Origin: Microscilla marina ATCC 23134
GTDB lineage: Bacteria; Bacteroidota; Bacteroidia; Cytophagales; Microscillaceae
Direction: 5' to 3'
DNA: 32,131 nt
Assembly (NCBI RefSeq): GCF_000169175.1
Contig: NZ_AAWS01000073.1
Location: forward strand, 1 to 32,131
The position numbers and the translations under genes are program-made. The notes under the pieces were generated by a model. That model saw only the letters and a program-made list of their open reading frames with translations, was not told the origin of the DNA and searched no databases. Of this stretch, positions 1-6,707 are shown piece by piece (position 1 is the first letter of the stretch; every line of letters begins with the position of its first letter).

Positions 1-26
1 AAGTCGTTGCCTGTGTAATATTTGAC

Positions 27-59
27 TACGAAATATCGATTAATACACGATATTTCGTA
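27..59. terminator. AT-rich 12-bp inverted repeat, possible terminator or operator
   Basis: A perfect inverted repeat has arms at 27-38 (TACGAAATATCG) and 48-59, separated by 9 bases and followed by A/T runs. It could be a weak terminator for a gene left of the window or a palindromic operator. Apart from this and the hairpin at 229-261, positions 1-280 hold no coding signal that I can see. Confidence 0.35.
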
Positions 60-228
60 TAAAAAATCATTTTTTTAAAAAAGGCTAAAGCTATAAAGCA
101 AGAAAAAACGAAATTTATTTCATTGACTATCAATGAGTTGAAATTTATTCTCGCCACGTTTTTATTTTTGGTCTTTGGTTTGAATAAATACTAACCAAAG
201 ATATTTAATAAGCTTTGTGGTTAGAAAA

Positions 229-261
229 AAAAAACGAGATGGTGTTGCCATCTCGTTTTTT
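229..261. terminator. Bidirectional intrinsic terminator
   Basis: A 12-bp perfect stem, AAAACGAGATGG (231-242) against CCATCTCGTTTT (248-259), closes a 5-base loop. An A run precedes it and a T run follows, so it can act on both strands. It lies beyond the end of the minus-strand aspartoacylase/ATP-grasp genes and would also stop plus-strand transcription entering from the left. Confidence 0.7.
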
Positions 262-280
262 GCTTTAGAGCAGTTTTCTA

Positions 281-484
281 TTAGTCCGGAGTCAGTAGTC
301 TGTAGACCATAGTGGCTTCGCCTTCATTCGTAATTGAAAATTAGTCTGGAGTTAGTAGTCTGTAGACCATAGTGGCTTTGCCTTCATTCGTAATTCGTAA
401 TTGAAAATTAGTCCGGAGTCAGTAGTCTGTAGACTATAGTGGCTTCGCCTTCATTCGTAATTCGTAATTGATCCATTCGTAATT
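281..484. repeat. Three-unit direct repeat with ATTCGTAATT cores
   Basis: Three near-identical units start at 281, 341 and 408 (periods 60 and 67). Each runs TTAGTCCGGAGT..GTAGTCTGTAGAC..GTGGCTTCGCCTTC and ends in one to three copies of ATTCGTAATT. The 7-base period difference comes from an extra CGTAATT copy. The last copy (475-484) overlaps the TAA stop of the adjacent minus-strand gene. Related sequence, AATTACGAATG followed by GCGAAGC, occurs near 9024 in the opposite orientation, so this is a dispersed intergenic family. Units differ by a few substitutions and there are no unique spacers, so it is not a CRISPR array. Confidence 0.8.
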
Positions 485-1455
485 AAAAAGCCTCACGAAT
501 TCCCAAGTGCAAAATACGCCCCCCAGTTTGGTTGATAGGGTGCACACTTTTGCCAATCACCACGCCATCTCCAGGGGCAAAGTATTCTTTGGCAACATCG
601 CCAAATATGTTTTTGGTGACGGCTATTTTCTGCCCCTTTTTTATTTCGTCTACAATGTTGGGCAATACCTCAAGCACACCACCTTCGTTGGCATAAATCC
701 AGTAAGAACGCCCACACAATACTGGAGGAGCCGCAGGGGGTACAATCGTTCCTTTTATCATACCCAGGTCAATCATTACATTAAATATGCCCTCTAGTCC
801 TGAGCTAATCATTCCTTTCTGAAAACGGTTAGGATCGCCCAGTTCTGAAGTAATGGCATGAATGCCCATATCGGTAGCGGCACTGCGTAAGGTACCGTCA
901 GCCCCTTGATTGCTGAGTATAATATCGGCGTTTTGCAGGTTCGACATTCTGGAGGCAACTTTGCCCTTCATATTGGCGCGAATATAATAAGAGTTGATGC
1001 GCCCAAAACTAGCCGTGTGCAGGTCAATCAAATAATCGAACTGCTGAATTATCCGCTCCATCATTCTATACACATACACCTCACTGGTATTGCCAAACTC
1101 GCTGCTCTGGCATAATACGGTTGATGTCTTCGCCATCTATAAAACGGCGTTCCTGATTGAGCAAAGCAGGCACATTAAAGGCAATTACCCCTACAATGGT
1201 ACCCGTAAGGGTATTGACATCTATTTGCTTGAAAATCTTCTGGATAACCGATATACCATTGAGCTCGTTGCCGTGTACAGCCGCAGTAACGCCCAATACA
1301 GGCCCTTCTTTTTTGCCCTTGGCAACCATCACAGGTATGTATATGGGTTGCCCCATACCATTAGACACGAGGTGAACCCGGAACTTTTTGAAGAAACCAT
1401 CGGGGATGGTGTCCAAATCCAATCTTTTGATAACTTCTATCTGTGTATCTATCAT
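483..1455 (-). pseudogene. Succinylglutamate desuccinylase/aspartoacylase-like zinc hydrolase, frameshifted
   Basis: Two overlapping minus-strand reading frames (1455-1081 and 1136-483) together encode one M14-related hydrolase of the AstE/AspA family, about 323 residues. The first half carries the zinc motif HGNE (in AAVHGNELNG) and ends DINRIMPE. The second half resumes with SEFGNTSEVYVYR and contains the third zinc ligand in LIDLHTAS and the ITSELG segment. Reading through needs one base to be skipped near 1104, so a one-base insertion, sequencing error or (less likely) programmed +1 frameshift separates the halves. All recognisable active-site segments survive. The family hydrolyses N-acyl amino acids; the substrate here is unknown. 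The start ATG overlaps the stop of the upstream ATP-grasp-like gene as TAATG, implying translational coupling. The stop lies against the repeat array at 281-484. Confidence 0.8.
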
Positions 1456-2894
1456 TAGCTTACCATTATTTCGTCAATTAATGCCTGGTCGTTGTTAAGC
1501 GAGCGGAAAAGCTTTTGCTTGAGTGCCCCTTTAGTACCTATAAAATTTACTGCCATTTTGTCTACAGCAATGGTGGCAAGTAAGGTTTGGATATACCCTT
1601 GAATAAGATCGTCCAGCCCTACCCCCAAACGGTTAAAGTCGCGACGATCCATCAACAACAAACGGTCGGTGTCAGAACTCCATTGGTTTTGGTCAAGCTT
1701 TACCGACAGGTTGGTACCCAGTATTTGCCACGAGTTGGCACCCGACTCTAAATGATCGAGCAAAGGCGCGGCTGCTTTACGGGCATAAATTGCCAACGGC
1801 TTGAAACCATCTTTGGTACTACGAAGCATCATACGTACATCAGCAGCAAAGCTTTCCCCTTTTTTGTCAGGCATAGTCCCTACATGGTAAAACCTGCCCT
1901 CTTGGGTATTTGAGCTCCACCAATAGTTGCCAATCAGACTTTGTATAATAAACTGGTCATACTCATAGTCTTTTGCCATAAAGTTGTCCAGTTCTTGCTG
2001 ATTGACTATAGTAAAAACCCCTTGCCCGGCATTGGAATAGGGTATTTTAATGACGGCTTGTCCGCCCATTTTTTGTACCCAAAGCGGCACTTCGTTTTTG
2101 CTTACATCCCAGATGGTTTCCGGGGTAAAAATCTTGAGGTTGCTTTCGGCAATCTCGGCATTAAAAAACTCATACGCCTTAGAAGCCACCATTTTGTTGC
2201 GTCCCCCTGCCAAACAAGCAATGATGGGGTTAAAAATGAAGGTTTTGCTCTTGATGGGTAAACGGTTCCAGGGCTTTTGGGTCAAATACCTAAACACCGC
2301 CCGTAGGGGTTTCCAATTGCCCGACTCATCGGCAAATTCCAGTATGCCCGATTCGTTTAACCGGACATTTTGCTCATCTGCCTGGTTATAAAAAGGAATA
2401 AAATGAACATTCTCCTGAAACACGCTTGCCATAGCCGCGGCATAGCCTGAAGCTTCCATAGGGTTTTTGTCATAAATTACCGCCAGGTCGCCTTCGGGCA
2501 AACGACGGGTTTTGAGCAGTGGCTTGAAGGTTTCACGCATCAATATTTCGTACCCACCCATTTCTAAGTTATCGTCTAGCAAGGGCATAGACTTTTGCCC
2601 CGATGGGCAAGAATTGGTTTCTATCACCACCATCTGGCGTTTGCCCTGCTCCGACGTCACGTGGATAAGGTCGGTGCCTGCCCAATAAAAATGCTTGGGT
2701 TGGTATTTCATCCACTTCATCAAATCGTCGGGCTTTACCATAGGATTGAGGTGGCAATAGCGTTGCACGATTCGCTCCTGACTTAGGTTTAAGAAAAACG
2801 CCACCATTGGGTGAATGGTCGCATTCAACGCCTTTGGGTACCAGTGTTTGCTTGGTTCAAATGCGTCGGGTGAAATTAGAATTGAGTGCTTCAT
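1455..2894 (-). CDS. ATP-grasp-like carboxylate-amine ligase-type protein
   Basis: A 479-residue cytoplasmic protein with no signal peptide. Segments typical of ATP-grasp folds are visible: VIETNSCPSGQKSMPLL around residues 90-106, the lysine strand and glycine-rich loop AVIKIPYSNAGQGV near residues 285-300, and a DVRMM..YARKAAAPL segment near 350-375 that resembles the metal-binding part. I infer an ATP-dependent ligase joining a carboxylate to an amine, but the substrate cannot be read. Its stop overlaps the start of an AspA/AstE-type hydrolase by one base. Ligase and amide-hydrolase pairs of this kind are known where a RimK-like ATP-grasp enzyme sits beside an aspartoacylase-like gene; this one is longer and more divergent than RimK. 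The ATG at 2894 is followed directly by a conserved-looking strand (KHSILISPDAF). Confidence 0.65.
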   Translation of the reverse strand: MKHSILISPDAFEPSKHWYPKALNATIHPMVAFFLNLSQERIVQRYCHLNPMVKPDDLMKWMKYQPKHFYWAGTDLIHVTSEQGKRQMVVIETNSCPSGQKSMPLLDDNLEMGGYEILMRETFKPLLKTRRLPEGDLAVIYDKNPMEASGYAAAMASVFQENVHFIPFYNQADEQNVRLNESGILEFADESGNWKPLRAVFRYLTQKPWNRLPIKSKTFIFNPIIACLAGGRNKMVASKAYEFFNAEIAESNLKIFTPETIWDVSKNEVPLWVQKMGGQAVIKIPYSNAGQGVFTIVNQQELDNFMAKDYEYDQFIIQSLIGNYWWSSNTQEGRFYHVGTMPDKKGESFAADVRMMLRSTKDGFKPLAIYARKAAAPLLDHLESGANSWQILGTNLSVKLDQNQWSSDTDRLLLMDRRDFNRLGVGLDDLIQGYIQTLLATIAVDKMAVNFIGTKGALKQKLFRSLNNDQALIDEIMVS

Positions 2895-2984
2895 TTTTTA
2901 TCAAATTTTCGGGGCTAAAAGTCTGATAAAAAAACAGATAAAACTACATAAATATGAAATAAATTTTTGAAAAATATCAAGGGC

Positions 2985-3007
2985 AAAAACACCAAGGTTA
3001 AGGTGTT
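2985..3007 (-). terminator. Weak intrinsic terminator downstream of the WYL gene
   Basis: Read on the minus strand, AACACC pairs with GGTGTT across an 8-base loop and is followed by TTT, about 120 bases after the stop of the WYL regulator. The stem is short (6 bp), so strength is uncertain. Confidence 0.4.
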
Positions 3008-3125
3008 GATTTGCAGTTGTTTATACGTGTGTTTGTTGGGTGCTTTTTTAGCGTTTTTTGAAGCACATTATTGGGGGCTCAATTTTCTGAAAAAAAAGCA
3101 GACTCCATCCTTCTCTAAAGAGCTG

Positions 3126-4154
3126 CTATTCCTCTGTTTTATTGTCAAGTTGGTCGTACAGGTGCAGGTTATACTTGAGGCGGTTTTCTATGCGTTCGCG
3201 TAGGCGTTTGGGCTGTAGCACTATCATAGTTTCGCCAAAACCCAATATTTCGCGCTCCAGTTCGTAGTTGAGTTGCACATTGATCGAAATAGTAATGCCT
3301 TCTTCCCCTTTTTCAAGGATTTGCTGGCTATGATGAATGGGTTTGGTAATGACATAAGGCGAGCTGCGTCGGTCTATCTTTAATACCACCTTTTCGGGGC
3401 GTTGATTGGCATTTACGGTAACCCCTATCACATTTTTAAAATACTCGCTCAGGTCTACTTCAGTTTCCTGAAATTTTTCGTAAGATTTTTCGATTTCTTG
3501 AACCCTGTCCAGGGCAAGCGTGCTAATGTCAGGAAACCCCTGCTTATTGCCCATTACAAACCAACGGTTGCGGTATTCTTTGAGTAAATAAGGAAACAGC
3601 ACAAAGGTGTTGGCGCGTCGGGCGCGAAAAGATTGGTAAGTAAGCTCGATGGGTTTTTTTTGCAAGATGGCTTCGTAGATCACGTCCAGGTACTCCAGAC
3701 CACGCAGGTTTTCGTTTTTTTCAAAGTCAATCACCGATTCCTGGTCGGTTTTTGCCGTATGAATCTTGTCTTCCAGCTTTTGCACCATCCCGCTCAATTC
3801 TTTGAAGTGAGTAAACCCTTTGAATTGCTTCAAAATCTCTACTACTTCGTTGAGTTTCAGCAGATCTTGGTCGGTGAGCGGAATGTTGGTGATAGAATAC
3901 TCAGGGTCTTCGTAAGTATAGTATTTGCGGTCTTGCACTATAATAGGGGCATTGTAACCCAGCTTGTCGCTCCGCATCATCTGAATATCCATTTGTACAG
4001 TACGTCTGCTCACCCCCTTGTCTATGCCCTCATACTCATACAAAGCCTCCGAGCAAGCTTCTATCAAATCATCCAGCGTCCAGGGACGAAAACGGTTACG
4101 CAGGCAATTGTCTATAGTGCGATAACGAATGAGGGCGTTTCTGTTTACGGGCAT
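3126..4154 (-). CDS. WYL-domain transcriptional regulator
   Basis: A 342-residue DNA-binding regulator. The N-terminal third (residues 1-90) resembles a winged helix: a YRTIDNCL helix, the segment WTLDDLIEACSEALYEYEG, and then VSRRTVQMDIQMMR, the usual recognition-helix signature of DeoR-like HTH regulators. Residues about 140-240 form the WYL domain, with the motif RNRWFVMGN in place of the canonical WYL strand. A C-terminal WCX-like extension ends near ETMIVLQPKRLRERI. WYL domains bind nucleic acids or nucleotides and occur in regulators of DNA damage, phage defence and metabolism. No defence genes are adjacent; the neighbours are an ATP-grasp-like gene and a small membrane protein, so the target is unknown. 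No other start is better supported than ATG at 4154. Confidence 0.85.
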   Translation of the reverse strand: MPVNRNALIRYRTIDNCLRNRFRPWTLDDLIEACSEALYEYEGIDKGVSRRTVQMDIQMMRSDKLGYNAPIIVQDRKYYTYEDPEYSITNIPLTDQDLLKLNEVVEILKQFKGFTHFKELSGMVQKLEDKIHTAKTDQESVIDFEKNENLRGLEYLDVIYEAILQKKPIELTYQSFRARRANTFVLFPYLLKEYRNRWFVMGNKQGFPDISTLALDRVQEIEKSYEKFQETEVDLSEYFKNVIGVTVNANQRPEKVVLKIDRRSSPYVITKPIHHSQQILEKGEEGITISINVQLNYELEREILGFGETMIVLQPKRLRERIENRLKYNLHLYDQLDNKTEE

Positions 4155-4272
4155 TGTTATGAAGTTTTTTTAGTTATTAGGCGATGGTGCCAACAAACTT
4201 TGGCTATTAGCCTTTCTATGCAGTGGAGTTGAATAAAATGCTCATGAGCAACGCAAGTAAAGCTGAGCCTAC

Positions 4273-4659
4273 CTAAATCAGTCGTTTATCTGCCACATTG
4301 TTAAGTACTGCCCCAAAAAGCATAAATGAAAGGACAAATATCAACCCGCGATCTTTGAAGTCAATATCACTGGTAATGACCGACACTTGACTAAACCAAA
4401 CAATGGCTCCTACCAATAGTATAAACGCGACAGCTACTGCCATCTGTAGCCAAAAAGCCTCTTGTTTGCGTTTGAAGCCTCCCATGCACAATACGGTGTC
4501 GTACATGTAGAGCACAAAAGCAAGCGGGATAAACACGGTAAAGCTCATGGTAGTCAGTACTGATATATAAGCATCAAAGCCAATCATTAAAATTAAAGGA
4601 CTAAAACCCAGTGGTAGCGTGCAAGACGCTACGATCAATATTTTTATTATTCTTTGCAT
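4273..4659 (-). CDS. Small integral membrane protein of unknown function
   Basis: A 128-residue hydrophobic protein with four predicted transmembrane segments, at about residues 7-28, 33-55, 69-92 and 103-121. A basic loop (GFKRKQE) follows the second segment, and the C-terminus ends in a polar NVADKRLI tail. I recognise no family motif. It is transcribed in the same direction as the unknown soluble gene upstream (4775-5806) and the WYL regulator downstream, with gaps of over 100 bases on both sides, so an operon is possible but not shown. The ATG at 4659 directly precedes an amphipathic MQRIIKIL start. Confidence 0.55.
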   Translation of the reverse strand: MQRIIKILIVASCTLPLGFSPLILMIGFDAYISVLTTMSFTVFIPLAFVLYMYDTVLCMGGFKRKQEAFWLQMAVAVAFILLVGAIVWFSQVSVITSDIDFKDRGLIFVLSFMLFGAVLNNVADKRLI

Positions 4660-4774
4660 GCGTGATTAGTTTAATGCGCAAGATACAAGATTTGGCGCAC
4701 AAGGCACAAAAATCTTGCGGGTTAGGGCTTACAATCGCCACAAGCCCCACTTTACAGATGGTCTTTACTCATTT

Positions 4775-5806
4775 TTACCCATTTACTTCCCCTCTTCCCA
4801 GTAGTGCTTCGTCTAGCCGTAGCCGTTGTTGTACTTGTATGTCCGCTGGTTTGTACGAGCCCTTGAGAGTACGATTTTCTATCTTTTTTGCCACACTTTC
4901 GGCAAGCACCCCAGCAGAAGTATGGTAGTCGTATAAATAGGCGAGCCCTCCCCAACGATTAAACATCATATAGGGCCCATAATGAGTACCTACCCAATGG
5001 TAGCGCACCCAATCGGAATAAAGGGGCACTTGCAAACCAAAAAAATACACGGCGTTTATTTCACCCTCAGTATTCATCGCAATGACCATATACTCTTCGG
5101 CTTTGAGGTTGCCTTCTGCCCTCAGGCTTTCGTCTTTGCTCAGATCGTGCCATAAGTCCATCTTACATATATAAAACATTTGGTTGTCGAGCCATACACA
5201 CTCTTTGATCTCCTGGCAAGCCCAGTGGCACTGCATCCAATGAAAACAATACAGTTTTTCGCCTTTTACCACTTGCCCGCTATAAGATCTATTGCCCAAT
5301 AGCTCACCCTTTTCGGTGATAGAGTTCCTAAAAAACGACAAGTATTTTTTTTGGTACAGTATACCTTGGGTGTCTTCAGGCAAAGTTTTGTAAGGACGTT
5401 CGTAATAGGTTTTTAACCGCTCGTCAATATCAGCAGGAGTTACGTTGAGCTTGGCTTGCCAAGTGTGGGTTTGGGTTTCGTTTTGGTGGCAATAATACCA
5501 ACCTGCATATAAGTTGACCAGGCGTTGCCAGCGTTGATTTTCTTTAAGGTCGAGCGCCTCCAGCATTGCCAAACTAATGGTTTGTGTTGTATTGGTGGTC
5601 AGGCTCCAGGTGACTGGTCCGGTAAGCCCCACCATTTCGTAACCATTGGACATTTGATAGTATACCAAAAACACTTTTTCTTTTTTGCCATTCCAGGGTA
5701 TTTTCTTGGTCCATACTACTTCACATTGGGTTGGTGCGGCTCCTTGGTGTTCGTTTAGCCAGGTAGTCATTGTTTTCACTGCCCAGTCATTGTCTTTTTT
5801 TGCCAT
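4775..5806 (-). CDS. Uncharacterised cytoplasmic protein rich in Trp and Tyr
   Basis: A 343-residue protein without signal peptide or membrane segments and unusually rich in tryptophan and tyrosine. The N-terminal 90 residues include a compact segment (WTKKIPWNGKKEKVFLVYYQM) and GYEMVGLTGPVTWSL, which looks like a beta-rich domain. The central part has a YYCHQNETQTHTWQAK stretch. The C-terminal part contains YSDWVRYHWVGTHYGPYMMFNRWGG. I do not recognise the family and assign no function. Codon usage looks like its neighbours. It is the first gene of the leftward group; its start is followed on the plus side by the 900-base noncoding region with the tRNA-like genes. MAKKDNDW is the only plausible start nearby. 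Confidence 0.6.
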   Translation of the reverse strand: MAKKDNDWAVKTMTTWLNEHQGAAPTQCEVVWTKKIPWNGKKEKVFLVYYQMSNGYEMVGLTGPVTWSLTTNTTQTISLAMLEALDLKENQRWQRLVNLYAGWYYCHQNETQTHTWQAKLNVTPADIDERLKTYYERPYKTLPEDTQGILYQKKYLSFFRNSITEKGELLGNRSYSGQVVKGEKLYCFHWMQCHWACQEIKECVWLDNQMFYICKMDLWHDLSKDESLRAEGNLKAEEYMVIAMNTEGEINAVYFFGLQVPLYSDWVRYHWVGTHYGPYMMFNRWGGLAYLYDYHTSAGVLAESVAKKIENRTLKGSYKPADIQVQQRLRLDEALLGRGEVNG

Positions 5807-6061
5807 TAGTTGTAGTGTAGGTTTAAAAATTAGTTAGTGGTTTCATTTCCAAAAGTGATCATCTGGGCTAAAAAAAGTGTCTCCGAAGGTAAACTTACCT
5901 CTTTTACACGCTGACTTTGATAATTTTACTCTAAAACAACGTTTTGCCCCTATTTTATAGGTTTTTTGAAAAATACAAAAATAGTTTTTACTACGCAAAA
6001 ACATTGCGCAATAGCACTTTTACTTTGTATCAACAACTAATTACAAAGGGTAAAACAATCA

Positions 6062-6087
6062 GGCTATAAGCGTACTTCCTTCTATTT
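6062..6087 (+). repeat. Short repeat copy A1 (GGCTATAAGCGTACTTCCTT type)
   Basis: First of three closely similar 26-base elements with consensus GGCTATARGCRTRCTTCCTT then CTAYTT. It lies 54 bases upstream of the first tRNA-like gene. The other A copies sit just after the two tRNA-like genes. Confidence 0.7.
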
Positions 6088-6140
6088 CTTTTTTGATTTA
6101 GTGCGCCTGGTTTCCCGATTGACTTATCCATTTGTCATAC

Positions 6141-6215
6141 GTTGAGGTAGCTCAGTGGTAGAGCTTTCGGCGCTTAACCGAAAGGACGCAGGTTCGAGCC
6201 CTGCCCTCAATGCCA
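6141..6215 (+). tRNA. tRNA-like gene 1 (formal Lys CTT, but G at position 33), CCA encoded
   Basis: The sequence folds into a complete cloverleaf with canonical numbering. The 7-bp acceptor stem GTTGAGG/CCTCAAT includes a G1-U72 wobble. The 4-bp D stem GCTC/GAGC closes loop AGTGGTA, the 5-bp anticodon stem is TTCGG/CCGAA, the variable region is AGGAC, and the T stem GCAGG/CCTGC closes TTCGAGC. A G73 discriminator is followed by an encoded CCA (6213-6215). The 7-base anticodon loop is CGCTTAA, which places CTT at 34-36. Position 33, almost invariably U in elongator tRNAs, is G. It may be a non-translational tRNA-like RNA or a degenerating tRNA. It lies upstream of the unknown gene at 6708, on the same strand. 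Confidence 0.75.
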
Positions 6216-6221
6216 ACAAAA

Positions 6222-6250
6222 GGCTATAGGCATGCTTCCTTCTATTTTTT
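6222..6250 (+). repeat. Short repeat copy A2
   Basis: GGCTATAGGCATGCTTCCTT followed by CTATTTTTT, beginning 6 bases after the CCA end of tRNA-like gene 1. The T-rich tail could help terminate or process the RNA, but the stem potential is weak. Confidence 0.7.
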
Positions 6251-6262
6251 TTCCAAAAAAAC

Positions 6263-6428
6263 TGGTACTCTAGCTTCTAAGTAGTTAAAGTAGGAATTTT
6301 GATGAATTTTGTTCTTTTGGCGATCTTGAAAAATAGAGCATAGCCATAGCTACGTGATATTTTTGAAGAGAAGCCAAAGGGCAAAAGTTGCAGAATACCA
6401 CTTTACATATTTAGTGTCTGGAGTACTA
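6263..6428. repeat. 166-bp imperfect fold-back element between the two tRNA-like genes
   Basis: The left arm (6263-6335) and the reverse complement of the right arm (6358-6428) align over about 70 bases, sharing blocks such as GTACTC, CTAA, TAAAGT, TTTTG, CTTTTGGC/CTTTGGC and AAAAATA. The loop of about 22 bases contains TAGCCATAGCTA. This is the form of a MITE or fold-back repeat. If transcribed, it would give a long imperfect hairpin RNA. I see no clear target-site duplication. A copy of the short B repeat abuts its right edge. Confidence 0.65.
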
Positions 6429-6449
6429 GCATGCCTGCTTTCCTTTTTT
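6427..6449 (+). repeat. Short repeat copy B1 (TAGCATGCCTGCTTTCC type)
   Basis: TAGCATGCCTGCTTTCC followed by a T run. It is related to the A repeats through the core GCATGC then TGCTT/TTCCTT, and is closely matched by B2 at 6634. It lies between the fold-back element and tRNA-like gene 2. Confidence 0.6.
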
Positions 6450-6506
6450 ATTAACTGACACTGAAAAATAAAATGATTGATTTTGGTCTGTTACTAAAAC
6501 AACAAA

Positions 6507-6579
6507 ACTGAGGTAGTTCAGTGGTAGAACGTCCGGCGCTGGGCCCGGATGGACGTAGGTTCGAGCCCTACCCTCAGTT
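6507..6579 (+). tRNA. tRNA-like gene 2 with an 8-base anticodon loop and no U33
   Basis: A cloverleaf can be drawn with acceptor ACTGAGG/CCTCAGT, D stem GTTC/GAAC with loop AGTGGTA, T stem GTAGG/CCTAC with loop TTCGAGC, and variable region TGGAC. The anticodon stem TCCGG/CCGGA encloses eight bases, CGCTGGGC, instead of seven. Counting from the 5' side, position 33 is G and 34-36 would read CTG (Gln). An alternative extends the stem with GGC/GCC, leaving a bulged C and a 5-base loop, which removes any normal anticodon. The discriminator is T and the next bases are CCT, so CCA is not encoded. It shares the D loop, T loop and acceptor core TGAGG/CCTCA with the first copy, suggesting a common ancestor. 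Confidence 0.65.
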
Positions 6580-6589
6580 CCTAAATCGG

Positions 6590-6617
6590 GGCTATAAGCG
6601 TGCTTCCTTCTACTTTT
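6590..6617 (+). repeat. Short repeat copy A3
   Basis: GGCTATAAGCGTGCTTCCTT followed by CTACTTTT, starting about 10 bases after the end of tRNA-like gene 2 and lying in the leader of the gene at 6708. It mirrors the position of A2 relative to tRNA-like gene 1. Confidence 0.7.
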
Positions 6618-6633
6618 CCTGAAACGAAACATT

Positions 6634-6659
6634 TAGCATGCTTGCTTTCCCTGATTTTT
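6634..6659 (+). repeat. Short repeat copy B2
   Basis: TAGCATGCTTGCTTTCC followed by CTGATTTTT. It differs from B1 by one base in the 17-base core. It lies 49 bases before the ATG of the unknown gene. Confidence 0.6.
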
Positions 6660-6707
6660 CAATACATCAATGGTTGCCTCAGGCATCATAAAAAACAACA
6701 ATGCACT

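Noticed and set aside
281-484. Possible CRISPR array
   Set aside because: Units are nearly identical over their full length, with no unique spacers and no cas genes nearby.
2967-3203. Hydrophobic 78-residue plus-strand frame
   Set aside because: It starts at TTG, overlaps the end of the WYL gene, and gains hydrophobicity from T-rich DNA; no family signal.
3633-4232. 199-residue plus-strand open frame
   Set aside because: It lies antisense to the WYL regulator, which has clear domain motifs; this frame has none.
6141-6579. Tandem ordinary tRNA-Lys and tRNA-Pro/Gln genes
   Set aside because: Both loops lack U33, and copy 2 has an 8-base loop with no normal anticodon placement, so plain elongator tRNA calls are not supported.
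6600-6707. GTG-initiated N-terminal extension of the 443-residue protein
   Set aside because: These codons fall in repeats A3 and B2, so the open frame there is probably incidental; the ATG at 6708 is a better start.
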